Below, piece after piece: positions 25,842 through 34,509 of a DNA stretch of 64,000 nucleotides (positions are counted from its first letter, which is position 1; the number at the start of each line of letters is the position of its first letter). The translations under genes were made by a program, and so were the position numbers. Source of the DNA: Methylomagnum ishizawai (GTDB lineage: Bacteria; Pseudomonadota; Gammaproteobacteria; Methylococcales; Methylococcaceae). The notes under the pieces were generated by a model. That model saw only the letters and a list, made by a program, of their open reading frames with translations, did not search any database and had not been told where the DNA came from. The stretch is from the NCBI RefSeq assembly GCF_019670005.1, contig NZ_AP019783.1, positions 1,136,501 to 1,200,500 on the forward strand. The letters run 5' to 3'.

Positions 25842-26186
25842 TTAGGCGGCGGGAGGTCCGCCCGTGCCCGGACACCCCGATGGCGGTGTGGCCGGGCACG
25901 GTTGGCCGCCGCAACAGTTCTCCATCAGGAAGGCGAGCAATTCGTTCATCGCCATGTAGTTGGCCGAATAGATGACGAAGCGGCTTTCCTGGCGGGATTG
26001 CACGAGGCCCGCGTGGCTCAGCTCCTTCATATGGAAGGTCAGCGAGGACGGCGGGATGCCCAAGGCCTCCCCGATCTTGCCGGCGGGCAAACCCTCCGGG
26101 CCGACCTGGACCAGGAGGCGGAAGATGGCGATGCGGGAGTCCTGGGCGAGCGCCGCCAAGGCGGTGACAGCGGTTTTTATTTCCAT
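25842..26186 (-). CDS. arsR: ArsR/SmtB-family arsenic-responsive repressor
   Basis: A 114-residue winged-helix repressor. The HTH region is PAGKIGEALGIPPSSLTFHMKELSHAGLV (split across about residues 34-62). The sensing cysteines are probably the C-terminal NCCGGQPC cluster (residues about 91-98). First gene of the operon, 62 bp before arsI. The AT-rich sequence around 26180-26215 just upstream is the likely promoter/operator. Confidence 0.9.
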   Translation of the reverse strand: MEIKTAVTALAALAQDSRIAIFRLLVQVGPEGLPAGKIGEALGIPPSSLTFHMKELSHAGLVQSRQESRFVIYSANYMAMNELLAFLMENCCGGQPCPATPPSGCPGTGGPPAA

Positions 26187-26345
26187 ATTTCAATTTTAAT
26201 AGAAATATTTGTGTATGCAAGCGCGTTCTCCAAAGCCATCGCAAGCCCGGCGGGCGATGGCCTGCGGAAGATGTGCGGGGCAGGGCGGGGCCCATCCGGT
26301 TTGCCAGGCGCGGTCACAGACCCGCACGCCCCGGAATCCGTGGCT

Positions 26346-27566
26346 TCACAGCCGGATTTCATCGCCCGAGGCCGTGGTCAGGGTGGCGCTGACCTGGCGC
26401 ACGGTTTCCTGGCGGGTGCGGTCCAGGTAGGACTTGGATTTCTCGACCTCCGCGCCCAGCACGTCCACGGTCTTCTGCATGTTCTCCAGCGCCTTGACCT
26501 TGTAGCTGGAAACCATGTCCATGGTGTCGTAGATGTTCTGGAACGCCAGCTTGAGCTTGTCGAGGCTGACGGCGGCGCTGCTGGCCTGTTCGTGGACCCG
26601 GCCCGCCTGCTGCTTGAGCAGGGCCGAGGTGGACTCGATCATGCCGCTGGTGGTGGCGTTCAAGGCGCCGATCTGGTCCAGCACCAACTTCTGGTTGGCC
26701 AGCGCCTGGGCCACGATCACCGCCGTCCTCAGGGCGGAAATGGTGGTGGTGGTGGCGCGGTCCACGCCCTTGATGAGTTCCAGGTTGTTCTTGCGGATCA
26801 TGTCCATCGCCAAATAGCCCTGGATGGTGACGGCCAACTGGGTCAGCAAATCCTGCACCTTCTGGCGCACGTAGAACAGCAGTTCCTCCTTGACCACGCG
26901 GGCCTTTTCCGGGTCTTGGCCCTCGATCTCGGTAAGCCTAGCGCTGATGGCCGCGTCGATCTTCTTGCCGACATAGACATACTGTTCCAGCCGCTCCATG
27001 ATCCGCCAGGCATTGGCCTTCTCCTCCTCGACGGCGGCGTTGTCCTTGCGTAATTCGTCCTGACCGTGGTAGAGCGATTCCAGGATGGCGTTGAGATGGG
27101 TCTGGGCCGATTGGTATTGGCGGAAATAATCCTGGACCTTGGTGCCCATCGGGATGAAACCCAGCAACTTCCTCGGCTCCAACAGGTTGCCCTGCTTCAC
27201 CGGGTCCAGCGCCTCGATCCGCACCCGCAAATCCAGCAAGGACTTGGAGATGGCCGAGCCTTCGTCGAACAGGCCGGTATTCATGGCCTGCATCGGCTTG
27301 TCCAACAGCCGGTTGGAAATCCCGGCGGCGGCGCGGATCTCGTCGTTGGCGAGGGTGTGGACCCCGGAAACCTTGGCCTTGAACGCCTCGCTGTGGAGTT
27401 GCTCGTTCAAGATGATGTTGACGAAATCCTCGACCTTTTTGTCCAGTTCCTGGAACTTGGCCGGGGCCAGCTTGACCATGCCGGCCGCCTGCTCCTTCTC
27501 GACCGGGGCGACGGCGGCGGGCGGGGTCAAGGTTTCCGGCGGGGTCAGTTCGATGGTGGCGCTCAT
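26346..27566 (-). CDS. telA: TelA/KlaA family toxic anion resistance protein
   Basis: A 406-residue, mostly alpha-helical cytosolic protein of the TelA family (tellurite resistance), here recognised by SNRLLDKPMQAMN, FIPMGTKVQDYFRQYQSAQTHLNAIL and the long coiled-coil region from about residue 200 to 390. ATG 27566 is preceded by an AGGAG-containing leader. Such proteins often pair with TerD/5-bromo-4-chloroindolyl phosphate hydrolase-type partners, none of which is seen here. Biochemical function is unclear in the family. Confidence 0.85.
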   Translation of the reverse strand: MSATIELTPPETLTPPAAVAPVEKEQAAGMVKLAPAKFQELDKKVEDFVNIILNEQLHSEAFKAKVSGVHTLANDEIRAAAGISNRLLDKPMQAMNTGLFDEGSAISKSLLDLRVRIEALDPVKQGNLLEPRKLLGFIPMGTKVQDYFRQYQSAQTHLNAILESLYHGQDELRKDNAAVEEEKANAWRIMERLEQYVYVGKKIDAAISARLTEIEGQDPEKARVVKEELLFYVRQKVQDLLTQLAVTIQGYLAMDMIRKNNLELIKGVDRATTTTISALRTAVIVAQALANQKLVLDQIGALNATTSGMIESTSALLKQQAGRVHEQASSAAVSLDKLKLAFQNIYDTMDMVSSYKVKALENMQKTVDVLGAEVEKSKSYLDRTRQETVRQVSATLTTASGDEIRL

Positions 27567-27960
27567 CGCGATACTCCTGTTGCTATTGCTACTATTACGA
27601 TTGGAAATGCCGGGTCCGGGGCCTTGGGCCTCCCGGCTGGGGCGGCAAAGCTTTCCACGTCGCGGCCCCCGAGTCCACCGCCCGGCGCGGATTCACCGCT
27701 CCCCCAACCGCCGGGGAAGCCGCCGCGAATACCTCCCGGTTCCCAGGGGATACCGCTAGAATAAGGTTATTGAATGCCTGTATCCTCCCTTGGATATACT
27801 CCGCGCCGCGCCCAGGGGAACCCCGCGATCGACGATGGAATGGATGGGCGTCCGCACCGGACCCCATGCCCGGACCGGCAGAATTGAACCGAGGCCGCCA
27901 GGGAAACCCGGCGCCCCCACACGACCGGAATCCCCGCCCCCGTCCACCACCGGCACCGCC
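27567..27960. promoter_or_regulatory. Intergenic region between telA and a membrane-protein gene
   Basis: A 394-bp GC-rich divergent spacer. A possible promoter on the plus strand is TTGAAT (27770-27775) and TATACT (27795-27800) with a long 19-bp spacer. The open frame on the plus strand continues upstream of 27961 but without a ribosome site. No other signal is evident. Confidence 0.4.
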
Positions 27961-28671
27961 ATGACCGACCAGAACGCACCCGACACCCCCGAGATGGACC
28001 CCCTCATCGCCCAACCGGCCCCGGCCTCCGCCCCGCCCGATATTCCCCGCCCCCCGGTCCACAGCGGAAGCCGCCGCCGCGTCAGGACGCGGGAGCGCAT
28101 CCGCTACAGCCGCCCGCGCTCGCTATGGATCGGCATACTCCTGTTTTTCATCGGCATCGAAACCGCGGTGCTGCTCGCCATCCACGCCAATATCAACATG
28201 GAAAAAACCGAGCAGCAAACCTTGAACGCCACCCTCAAAAACGGCGACAAGGAAATCAAGGAACTCAACGCCCAGGTGGTCGAAATGACCGAACTCATCG
28301 CCAAACAGGTCTACGCCCGCCTGCCGGGGCTACGCCCCTTGGCGTTCGACCGGGTCATCCCCATCGACGCGGGCCAGGTCAAGAACATCATGTTCACCCA
28401 ATCCGGCATCGGCGACGAACAATCCACCGAATACCGGGTCGTGCTGTACAACCCCGGTAGCGCCACCACCCGCGCCCATATGGAAATCATGCTGTTCAAC
28501 CAAGCCGGCGTGCAAAGTGGCCGGGCCGATGTCGGCGGCAACGAACTCGGTCCCGCCCCCATCGTCCTCGACCCCGGCGAAATCCGCTCCTATTCGGACA
28601 AGATCGGCCTCGAAACCGGGCAAAACGCCCCGTTCTATTTCATGCTCCGGGAACGCCCGGCAGGCAAGTAG
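27961..28671 (+). CDS. Single-pass membrane-anchored protein, unknown
   Basis: A 236-residue protein with a proline-rich N-terminus, a basic stretch (SRRRVRTRERIRYSRPRS), one transmembrane helix (about residues 57-76, LWIGILLFFIGIETAVLLAI) and a periplasmic part that starts with a short coiled coil and ends in an Ig-like beta domain (about 130-230). Topology is N-in. ATG 27961 is chosen because the upstream extension is low-complexity and has no start signal. Family not recognised. Confidence 0.65.
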   Translation: MTDQNAPDTPEMDPLIAQPAPASAPPDIPRPPVHSGSRRRVRTRERIRYSRPRSLWIGILLFFIGIETAVLLAIHANINMEKTEQQTLNATLKNGDKEIKELNAQVVEMTELIAKQVYARLPGLRPLAFDRVIPIDAGQVKNIMFTQSGIGDEQSTEYRVVLYNPGSATTRAHMEIMLFNQAGVQSGRADVGGNELGPAPIVLDPGEIRSYSDKIGLETGQNAPFYFMLRERPAGK

Positions 28672-28689
28672 CTTTTCCCGGAGGATGGC

Positions 28690-29127
28690 ATGAAAGCGGC
28701 GCTGCGCTTCCTGTTCGTCATGGTCCCCGCGCTGGCCGGGGCCGACACCATCTATAAATGCGAGGACAACGGCAAGGCGGTGTTCACCGCCACACCGACC
28801 GGGCCGTCGTGCCAGCCCATGGGACTCAAGGTGATCGAAGCCGACCCCAAGGAAGCCGCCCGCCTCCGCCGGGAAACCGAGCTTTGGAACGAGCAGCGCA
28901 GGGAAATGGTCCAGGACAGCCTCGCCCGCGAGGCCAAAGCTACGCAACAAAGGCGCAAGGCGGAGTTGGACGCGGTGAAAACAAGTCCCCGCCGCTCATC
29001 GAAGGGCAGCCGATGGCAATCCGGCACAGGCACGGACCCCGGCCCGGAGCAAGTGACCGTACCTATCGCGCCGGACACGGCGTCCAGTGGTTCCGGCACG
29101 AACCGGGGATCGGCGGGAGGACATTAA
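28690..29127 (+). CDS. DUF4124-like exported protein
   Basis: A 145-residue exported protein. ATG 28690 follows CGGAGGATGGC. After a signal peptide (ending at ALAGA) comes a DUF4124-type start (DTIYKCEDNGKAVFTATPTGPSCQP) with two cysteines, then a charged helical region and a low-complexity Ser/Gly-rich tail. It follows the membrane protein gene by 18 bp. Function unknown. Confidence 0.7.
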   Translation: MKAALRFLFVMVPALAGADTIYKCEDNGKAVFTATPTGPSCQPMGLKVIEADPKEAARLRRETELWNEQRREMVQDSLAREAKATQQRRKAELDAVKTSPRRSSKGSRWQSGTGTDPGPEQVTVPIAPDTASSGSGTNRGSAGGH

Positions 29128-29166
29128 CCCCGTCCCCAGCGAGCGGGACGATAGCGCGACGGATGC

Positions 29167-29194
29167 TTGCCATAAACTTTTCACCCGTTATACT
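29167..29194 (+). promoter_or_regulatory. Sigma-70 promoter of ssrA
   Basis: TTGCCA (29167-29172) and TATACT (29189-29194) with a 16-bp spacer, ending 17 bp before the mature tmRNA 5' end. A short 5' leader would be processed off. Confidence 0.8.
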
Positions 29195-29211
29195 GTCCGA
29201 TCTTCTGAACC

Positions 29212-29567
29212 GGGGGTGACTTGGCTTCGACGTGGATTACAAAACCTTAGGTGCATGCCGAGGTGCGGATTACCTCGTAAAACAATTCGCAATCTTATAG
29301 TTGCCAACGACGACAACTACGCTCTGGCTGCTTAAGTCAGCCAGCCTCTGACCAGGGTTTGCTTACGGACGCTGACTCAGGGGTAACACAATCATAAGCT
29401 CGCGAGGAGGCACGTCCGGGGCCGAATCGCTAAAAATCACGGAATCGCCGTTCTCTCGCCCTGCCGTTCGGGTGAAGCGCGGTTAAAAATCAATAGAGCC
29501 GGATAAGCATGTAGAGCCGAGGGCGGAGGATTTGCGGACGCGGGTTCAATTCCCGCCACCTCCACCA
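29212..29567 (+). ncRNA. ssrA: Transfer-messenger RNA (tmRNA)
   Basis: A 356-nt tmRNA that rescues stalled ribosomes. The 5' end GGGGGUGACUUGGCUUCGACG pairs with the 3' end CACCUCC-ACCA in the acceptor stem (one G-U pair), and the T-arm GCGGG-TTCAATT-CCCGC is intact. The tag reading frame at 29303-29335 encodes ANDDNYALAA and a TAA stop. The last about 26 nt overlap the left attachment core of a prophage, so the present 3' end was supplied by the element. Confidence 0.97.
29542..29560 (+). other. attL core of the prophage (inside ssrA 3' end)
   Basis: GGGTTCAATTCCCGCCACC, a 19-bp sequence repeated exactly at 63869-63887. It begins within the tmRNA T-arm. Confidence 0.9.
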
Positions 29568-29912
29568 ATTAAGTCATTGATCTAAAAGCCGTTTGTACCT
29601 GCCGCCACCATGAAGTGGCGGCAGAGTGGCGGCGATCATCAGCAAACCCCATCCAAATCCATCAATACTGGCCCGGAGCGGCTGGGCGTTCCGCTCTTGC
29701 CGGGTAAGGGATGCGGCAGATTCCAACCCGCAACCCCATCCGCAATGCACAAAAAAAGTTCAAAAACCGGGCAGGTGGGGAGGAGTGCGCGGCTGGCCCC
29801 CACCGGGCTTTCCCGATGCCCGCCAGTGCCTGCCCCATGTCTTTCCGATGGGCACAAAAAAGGCCCGCCAGCTTCCGCCAGCGAGCCTCGCCCGTGCCGC
29901 CTTGCCTTCGCG
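29568..29912. other. Non-coding left end of the prophage
   Basis: A 345-bp stretch between the tmRNA and the last tail gene. It contains a perfect 10-bp hairpin (CTGCCGCCAC, 29599-29624) without a T tract. A poly-A run on the plus strand near 29857 would read as a T run for leftward transcripts. No gene is supported. Confidence 0.5.
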
Positions 29913-30788
29913 CTAGGCCTTGATCCCGTCCACCCGGCCCTTGTAGCCGTCCACATCCCCGCCCACGTCCACGATGTCCGCGCCCTGGGTACACGCCCCG
30001 GTGCTGGGATGCGTGTGCGTGGCCAGGATCGTGCAAAGCTGCTTCACCGCGCCCATCAACAGGCTTACCAGTTCCAGCAGGTTCTCCCCCTCGCTGCCCA
30101 CCCACACCGCCGGGGCGCGCACCTTCAGGGTGCCCTTGCTCGATAGGTTGGCATCGCCCACCGCCCCGAGGTCCAGCCGCCCGCCGCTCAACGCCTGTAG
30201 CGCCCCCATGGCCCGTAGCCGGTAGAGTCCGCCCACCTCGTGCAGCTCGTCCGCGTCCACGGTGCGGCTGGCCTGGGTGAATTGTTCCAGCACCTCCAAA
30301 GCTTCGATCACCCGCTCCACACTGTGGTCGGTAATCCGCCCATCGGTCCGGCGCTCGTGGTTGCCCTGGGCGTCGATCCGATCAAAGCTCTCGGCGCTGT
30401 GCTGGCGGCGCTGTTCGCCGGGTTCGAGGTCCGGCAGGCCCAGGCCCTCGGCCAGGATGGCGCGGACCATCGGCTTATTGGGCGAACCGTAGGCGAACCC
30501 CATTTCCACCTTGGTCCCCGGTTCCGGCAGGGCGAATTGCCCGCGCTCCTGTCCGCCGGTCGGGATCGGCAAAGGCACGTCGCGCAGGATGGGAATAGCC
30601 GTGTCCGGGTTGCCGTGGGCGTCCAGCACCTGCAAATCCACCGCATAGCGGGGCCGGTACGGGTCGGCGATATCGCCCGAGGCCGAACCCTCCCGGATGC
30701 CCACCACCTCGGCGTGCTTGGGCAGGTGCAGCCCGCCCGAGAGTTCGGGGAACTGCCGCTCCATCATCCGCCTTATCGCGTCGTCCAT
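29913..30788 (-). CDS. Baseplate spike / assembly protein V-like
   Basis: A 291-residue tail protein. The N-terminal half has the OB-fold region of phage spike/baseplate V proteins (ADPYRPRYAVDLQVLDAHG, RGQFALPEPGTKVEMGFAYGSPNKPMVRAIL). The rest is beta-helical in character (LDLGAVGDANLSSKGTLKVRAPAVWVGSEG) and the C-terminus has a conserved HTHPSTG motif. It should form the puncturing tip of the contractile tail. It overlaps the preceding hub gene by 16 bp and is the last gene of the late operon. Confidence 0.72.
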   Translation of the reverse strand: MDDAIRRMMERQFPELSGGLHLPKHAEVVGIREGSASGDIADPYRPRYAVDLQVLDAHGNPDTAIPILRDVPLPIPTGGQERGQFALPEPGTKVEMGFAYGSPNKPMVRAILAEGLGLPDLEPGEQRRQHSAESFDRIDAQGNHERRTDGRITDHSVERVIEALEVLEQFTQASRTVDADELHEVGGLYRLRAMGALQALSGGRLDLGAVGDANLSSKGTLKVRAPAVWVGSEGENLLELVSLLMGAVKQLCTILATHTHPSTGACTQGADIVDVGGDVDGYKGRVDGIKA

Positions 30789-31474
30789 GTGACCACCATG
30801 TGGTTGCCTTGGAATTCGAGGCGCTTGATCCGGGAGCCGTTGAGGCTGACGCCGGGCCGCAAGGCCGGAACCGCCGCGATCCGGGCGCTATCGCTGGCGA
30901 GGTGTTCGTGGAACAGATCGTCCGGCGCGTCCACCTCGCGCCCGGCGTAGCGGCTATCCGTCCACGTCCCCACGTAGACCACGCCCCCGCCCTGTTGCTG
31001 CCAAAGGTAATCGTCCACCTGGAACGCCGCGCCGATGTGGTCCAGGGCGTTGTAACCGCTGCCCAGGTTGTAGAAGTTGGGGATGCGGCGGCGGGAATAG
31101 TCGGCGTCGGGGATGCTGAACGAAAGGCCGGCGGCGTCGGCGATGGCGTTGCACACATCCGGGATCGCGCAATGGCGCAAGGCCAAGGGCAACGGCAAGC
31201 GCAGCGCCCCGGCCAGTTCGCGGCAAAACAGGCGTTGCCGGGTATAGTCCACCGGCGTGATACTCTCGACATACCCCAGGAACAGCCGCTGCCAATCGTC
31301 CGAATTGGCCCAGGCCAGGTCGAAGGCCACCGGCGCGAGTTCCGCCACCGGCCCGCCCCCGCCCACGTTCACCATGAATTCCGCCCGGCCCGGCGAATTC
31401 AAATCCAGGATCACCCGTTCCTCTATCACCGGGTACAGCGTGCCGCCGATGTTCAAGCGCCGTTCCAGCTTCAT
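30773..31474 (-). CDS. Baseplate hub protein, gpD/gp27-like
   Basis: A 233-residue protein with the fold pattern of P2 gpD or Mu gp44-type hub proteins: an N-terminal ring domain with RVILDLNSPGRAEFMVN and a later segment FCRELAGALRLPLPLALRHCAIPDVCNAIADAAGLSF. It should carry the spike. ATG 31474 overlaps the preceding stop (ATGA). Assignment rests on position and weak sequence resemblance. Confidence 0.6.
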   Translation of the reverse strand: MKLERRLNIGGTLYPVIEERVILDLNSPGRAEFMVNVGGGGPVAELAPVAFDLAWANSDDWQRLFLGYVESITPVDYTRQRLFCRELAGALRLPLPLALRHCAIPDVCNAIADAAGLSFSIPDADYSRRRIPNFYNLGSGYNALDHIGAAFQVDDYLWQQQGGGVVYVGTWTDSRYAGREVDAPDDLFHEHLASDSARIAAVPALRPGVSLNGSRIKRLEFQGNHMVVTWTTR

Positions 31475-32034
31475 TTCAGCGCGTCATCCAACCGCTTCAA
31501 AACTTTCTCGAATCCGCTCAAAGGCTCGGTCCCGCCGGTCGCCGCACTGGACGCGCCCGAACTGGCCGCGCTCCCGGACGAACCGCCGGCCGCCGTGCCG
31601 GTCGCCGTCTGTGCCGCCGTGGATCGTGCCGCCGCCTTCGGATTGCGTTCCTCCACCTTCTCGGGCGTGCTTCGGTATTCGGCCAGGGTGAACGACACCT
31701 CCCACGCCCTGAGCCGGTCCGCTTCCTTCACGTCCAGGTTGCCATCGAACTTCACTTGCTTGATACCCATGGCCTGGGCCGTCCGGTTCTGGATCGCGAA
31801 CATGCGCCGCTCCTGATTGCCGTCCTTGCCCTCGGCCAGGGCGATCAAGTCCGATAGCCACGCGGCATCCTGGTAGCGGATTTGCAGGCTGACGGACAGG
31901 CTCTTGCCCTTGTCGCCGGTCTCGGCCTTCGGAGTGGCGGAACTGTTGCCGCTCATATCCTCGCTGGCGAGCGGCAACGCCGCCGACACCCTCAGCCCAT
32001 GCCCCTGGATTTTCTTGCCATCAAGCCACAGCAT
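31471..32034 (-). CDS. Phage baseplate complex protein (putative)
   Basis: A 187-residue protein; start ATG 32034 gives MLWLDGKKIQGHGLRVSAAL, whereas the longer frame to 32157 overlaps the previous gene's coding sequence. The body has SLSVSLQIRYQDAAWLSDLIALAEG and RLRAWEVSFTLAEYRS; the C-terminal third is a low-complexity Ala/Ser/Gly linker ending GFEKVLKRLDDALK. Position between the tail fibre and the hub genes suggests a baseplate/tail accessory role. Confidence 0.6.
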   Translation of the reverse strand: MLWLDGKKIQGHGLRVSAALPLASEDMSGNSSATPKAETGDKGKSLSVSLQIRYQDAAWLSDLIALAEGKDGNQERRMFAIQNRTAQAMGIKQVKFDGNLDVKEADRLRAWEVSFTLAEYRSTPEKVEERNPKAAARSTAAQTATGTAAGGSSGSAASSGASSAATGGTEPLSGFEKVLKRLDDALK

Positions 32035-32752
32035 CGAGAATCCCCGCCAAAACCGCCAGTTCGCCCGGCTGGCCCAGGAACACCGACACGGTGGACAGCG
32101 TATGCTCGTGGCCCGGCGCTCCCGCCCCGAGCGCCGCCGCGTGGTCGGCCTCGGCATAGCAACGCCAGCAACCCGCAGGCTCGCCAGACAGCCCGGCGGT
32201 AGCCCCGGCCAGGGCGTCGGCGATGCTGGCCGCGTGCGTGGCCTTGAGGCCGGCCAAATCGTCCAGCGCGGCCAAGGCGTCGGCCAGGGTGTCCGCCGCC
32301 GCCGCGCTGGCTTGCAGGATCGCCGCCCGCTTGATCGCCGCCAGCGACGGCAAGCCCCCGGTCAACACCGTGCCCACACCCGGCGGTAGGGACGCGGGCA
32401 GGGTCCACTTGTCGGTTTCCAGGTTGATGAGGCTCGCCGCCCGCCGCGCCGCCTTGCCGAACATCGGCAAGGGAAAGGCCGCGGCTAAATCTTGCAGTCC
32501 CCGCGACAGGTCCGGCAGGCTCGCCGCCGCCACGCCGATGGCCAGGACCGCGCCGCCATAGTTGGCGGGCAGGCGTTGGATAGCCGCCCGCACCGCGTTG
32601 GGAAACGACAGGTAGCGGTAAGCGTCTTCGCCCTCGCCGATCCCGTGCTGCCAAGGATCGACCTGGATCAACCCGAGCGAGACCGGAATCCCGGCCAGGA
32701 GGGCCGAGGCATCGCCTATGGGGGCGCGGATGGCGAGCGGTGCCCAGGCCAT
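32021..32752 (-). CDS. Phage tail-associated protein, unknown
   Basis: A 243-residue Ala-rich helical protein (MAWAPLAIRAPIGDASALLAG). It starts at ATG 32752, overlapping the tail-fibre stop as TGATG, and overlaps the next gene by 14 bp, so it belongs to the tail operon. Central repeats of Ala, Leu and Asp suggest a coiled or bundle structure. Family not recognised. Confidence 0.6.
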   Translation of the reverse strand: MAWAPLAIRAPIGDASALLAGIPVSLGLIQVDPWQHGIGEGEDAYRYLSFPNAVRAAIQRLPANYGGAVLAIGVAAASLPDLSRGLQDLAAAFPLPMFGKAARRAASLINLETDKWTLPASLPPGVGTVLTGGLPSLAAIKRAAILQASAAAADTLADALAALDDLAGLKATHAASIADALAGATAGLSGEPAGCWRCYAEADHAAALGAGAPGHEHTLSTVSVFLGQPGELAVLAGILDAVA

Positions 32753-33972
32753 CAGGCGGTCCTGGTGGCGAGCTGGCCGGACCCCGCGCCATCTATGCAC
32801 CCCAGGGATACCCAGGTACCCGGCGGTGTGGCCCAGTTATTGTCGCCGTTGATGTTCCAGACGATGAAGCGATGTGGTCCGCTCGAATCCAACACGGTGC
32901 CCGGCGCATAGCCCGCACTCAGGCCGTAGATCGCGCCCAGCACCATGCTACCCACCCGCAAATCCGCCGCCCTCGGCACCACATCGGCGCTATCCGCATA
33001 GGTCCGCCACGCCGTCCAGACGCCGCTACTCAGGAAACGGCTATGGAGCCGCCCGCCGTGCGATTCCTGTGCCTGCTGATACACGACGTCCGCCACCTCG
33101 CGCCAAACCTTGACTAATCCATAATCGGACGGCGCATGTGTGCAATCCGAGTTGTAGTAGTAATCGCCGGGCGAAATCAGGGTATCCATATCGCCGGAGA
33201 ATGGCATGGTATCCCGCAAGTCGCTGCCTAAATGGGTGATAGCATCGCGCCGCCCCGTGCCCACATTATCCCAATGGGCTGTGGCTTGGCCCGAGGTTTG
33301 TAGTTGTGTCTTGGTGTAGTAGCGATCATCGTGGCTGTGCCCGGCGTCCGACTTGCCCCCGAGCGCCGCGTTCATTTCCGCCTCGGTGTAGTAGCGGTCG
33401 TCGTGATCGTGCCCGGTGTCCGACTTGCCCCCGAGCGCGGCATCCATCGCCGACTTGGTGTAGTAGCGGTCGTCGTGGTTGTGCGGATCGGGGGGGAATG
33501 TGTCCGGTTTGCCCGCGAGCGCTTCCCAGGTGAAATCCATCTGCCACGCATCGGCGGGCACGTCCAAGTCCAGCAACGCCGCGATCCCGGAATAGGCCAG
33601 CGCGAAATTACGGGTGAGGTTGTTCCCCCGCGCGTCCCCGTCCGTGGCGGTCTTGGTGATCGGGGCGATGTAGGACACCGCCACCAGGGTATCATCGGCC
33701 CCGGCCAGCCCCACCCAGTTGAAAACGAAGTCGCCGATGGTGGCATCCAACAACAGCGAGTAAACGACCTGGTTCGGCCCCGCCGCCCCGCGCCGGTCCC
33801 AGGCCCGTTCCAGCACGATCTCGCCCGGCGCGGGCATGGATTCAATCCGGTCGGTGGGTTCCTCGCCCAGCCCGTCGATATAGGCCAGCACGAAGCGTTC
33901 GATATTCGGGTGGGTACCGGCGACTTGGTGCGCGGCAAACCAGTTTTCCCCGGCTACGGTGATAAATGCCAT
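32752..33972 (-). CDS. Phage tail-collar fibre protein
   Basis: A 406-residue tail fibre. The N-terminal about 150 residues match the tail-collar fibre family (MAFITVAGENWFAAHQV, FVLAYIDGLGEEPTDRIESMPAPGEIV), which attaches to the baseplate. Three copies of HDDRYYT, separated by AALGGKSD spacers (about residues 168-230), are the metal-binding or trimerising repeats typical of fibre shafts. The C-terminal part (from about 260) is the probable receptor-binding tip. Confidence 0.85.
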   Translation of the reverse strand: MAFITVAGENWFAAHQVAGTHPNIERFVLAYIDGLGEEPTDRIESMPAPGEIVLERAWDRRGAAGPNQVVYSLLLDATIGDFVFNWVGLAGADDTLVAVSYIAPITKTATDGDARGNNLTRNFALAYSGIAALLDLDVPADAWQMDFTWEALAGKPDTFPPDPHNHDDRYYTKSAMDAALGGKSDTGHDHDDRYYTEAEMNAALGGKSDAGHSHDDRYYTKTQLQTSGQATAHWDNVGTGRRDAITHLGSDLRDTMPFSGDMDTLISPGDYYYNSDCTHAPSDYGLVKVWREVADVVYQQAQESHGGRLHSRFLSSGVWTAWRTYADSADVVPRAADLRVGSMVLGAIYGLSAGYAPGTVLDSSGPHRFIVWNINGDNNWATPPGTWVSLGCIDGAGSGQLATRTA

Positions 33973-33981
33973 GGTGATTCC

Positions 33982-34509
33982 CTACGGTAATTCGGCGTGG
34001 TCGTAATACCAGGTATGCCCGGTCTCGCCCGCCGCGATGAAAATCCCGGCGGTGTCGGTGCCCCCCAGCCGGTAGCGGCGGCAGGTGCGGCCATATTCCT
34101 GCACGATGAAGTCCAGCATGGGGCCATATTCGGAGGTGGCGCTGTCCGGCAGGTCCAGCAGGATCACATCCCAGTCCACCGGGTCGGTGCGCTCGCGTTG
34201 GTCCAGCAAGGGGATTTCCAGGCGGTCGAAGATGCGGAAAAACCCCGCCTTCTGGCCCGAGTCCTTGGCGTTGGCGTAGGCGTGCTTTACCCGCCGCCGG
34301 TACAGGGGCAACGGCTCGCCCCGGAACCGCACCACCCGCCGCTGATAGGCCAGCAAATCCAGCATCGGCTCGGCACAGGTCAACGGGTCCAACTGTCCGA
34401 GCGGCCAGCGCATCCACCCTTCCGCCCGTGTCCACCACGACAGTGCCGCTCGTCGCAGCTTGTCGAGTTCGGGGCCGGACAGCCAAAACGGCAACTTGAG
34501 GTCGATCAT
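33982..34509 (-). CDS. Phage tail protein I (baseplate)
   Basis: A 175-residue protein similar in character and position to P2 gpI: it follows gpJ with an ATGA overlap and precedes the fibre gene. Recognisable segments are DPLTCAEPMLDLLAYQRRV and PLYRRRVKHAYANAKDSGQ. It joins the baseplate wedge to the fibre. Confidence 0.75.
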   Translation of the reverse strand: MIDLKLPFWLSGPELDKLRRAALSWWTRAEGWMRWPLGQLDPLTCAEPMLDLLAYQRRVVRFRGEPLPLYRRRVKHAYANAKDSGQKAGFFRIFDRLEIPLLDQRERTDPVDWDVILLDLPDSATSEYGPMLDFIVQEYGRTCRRYRLGGTDTAGIFIAAGETGHTWYYDHAELP

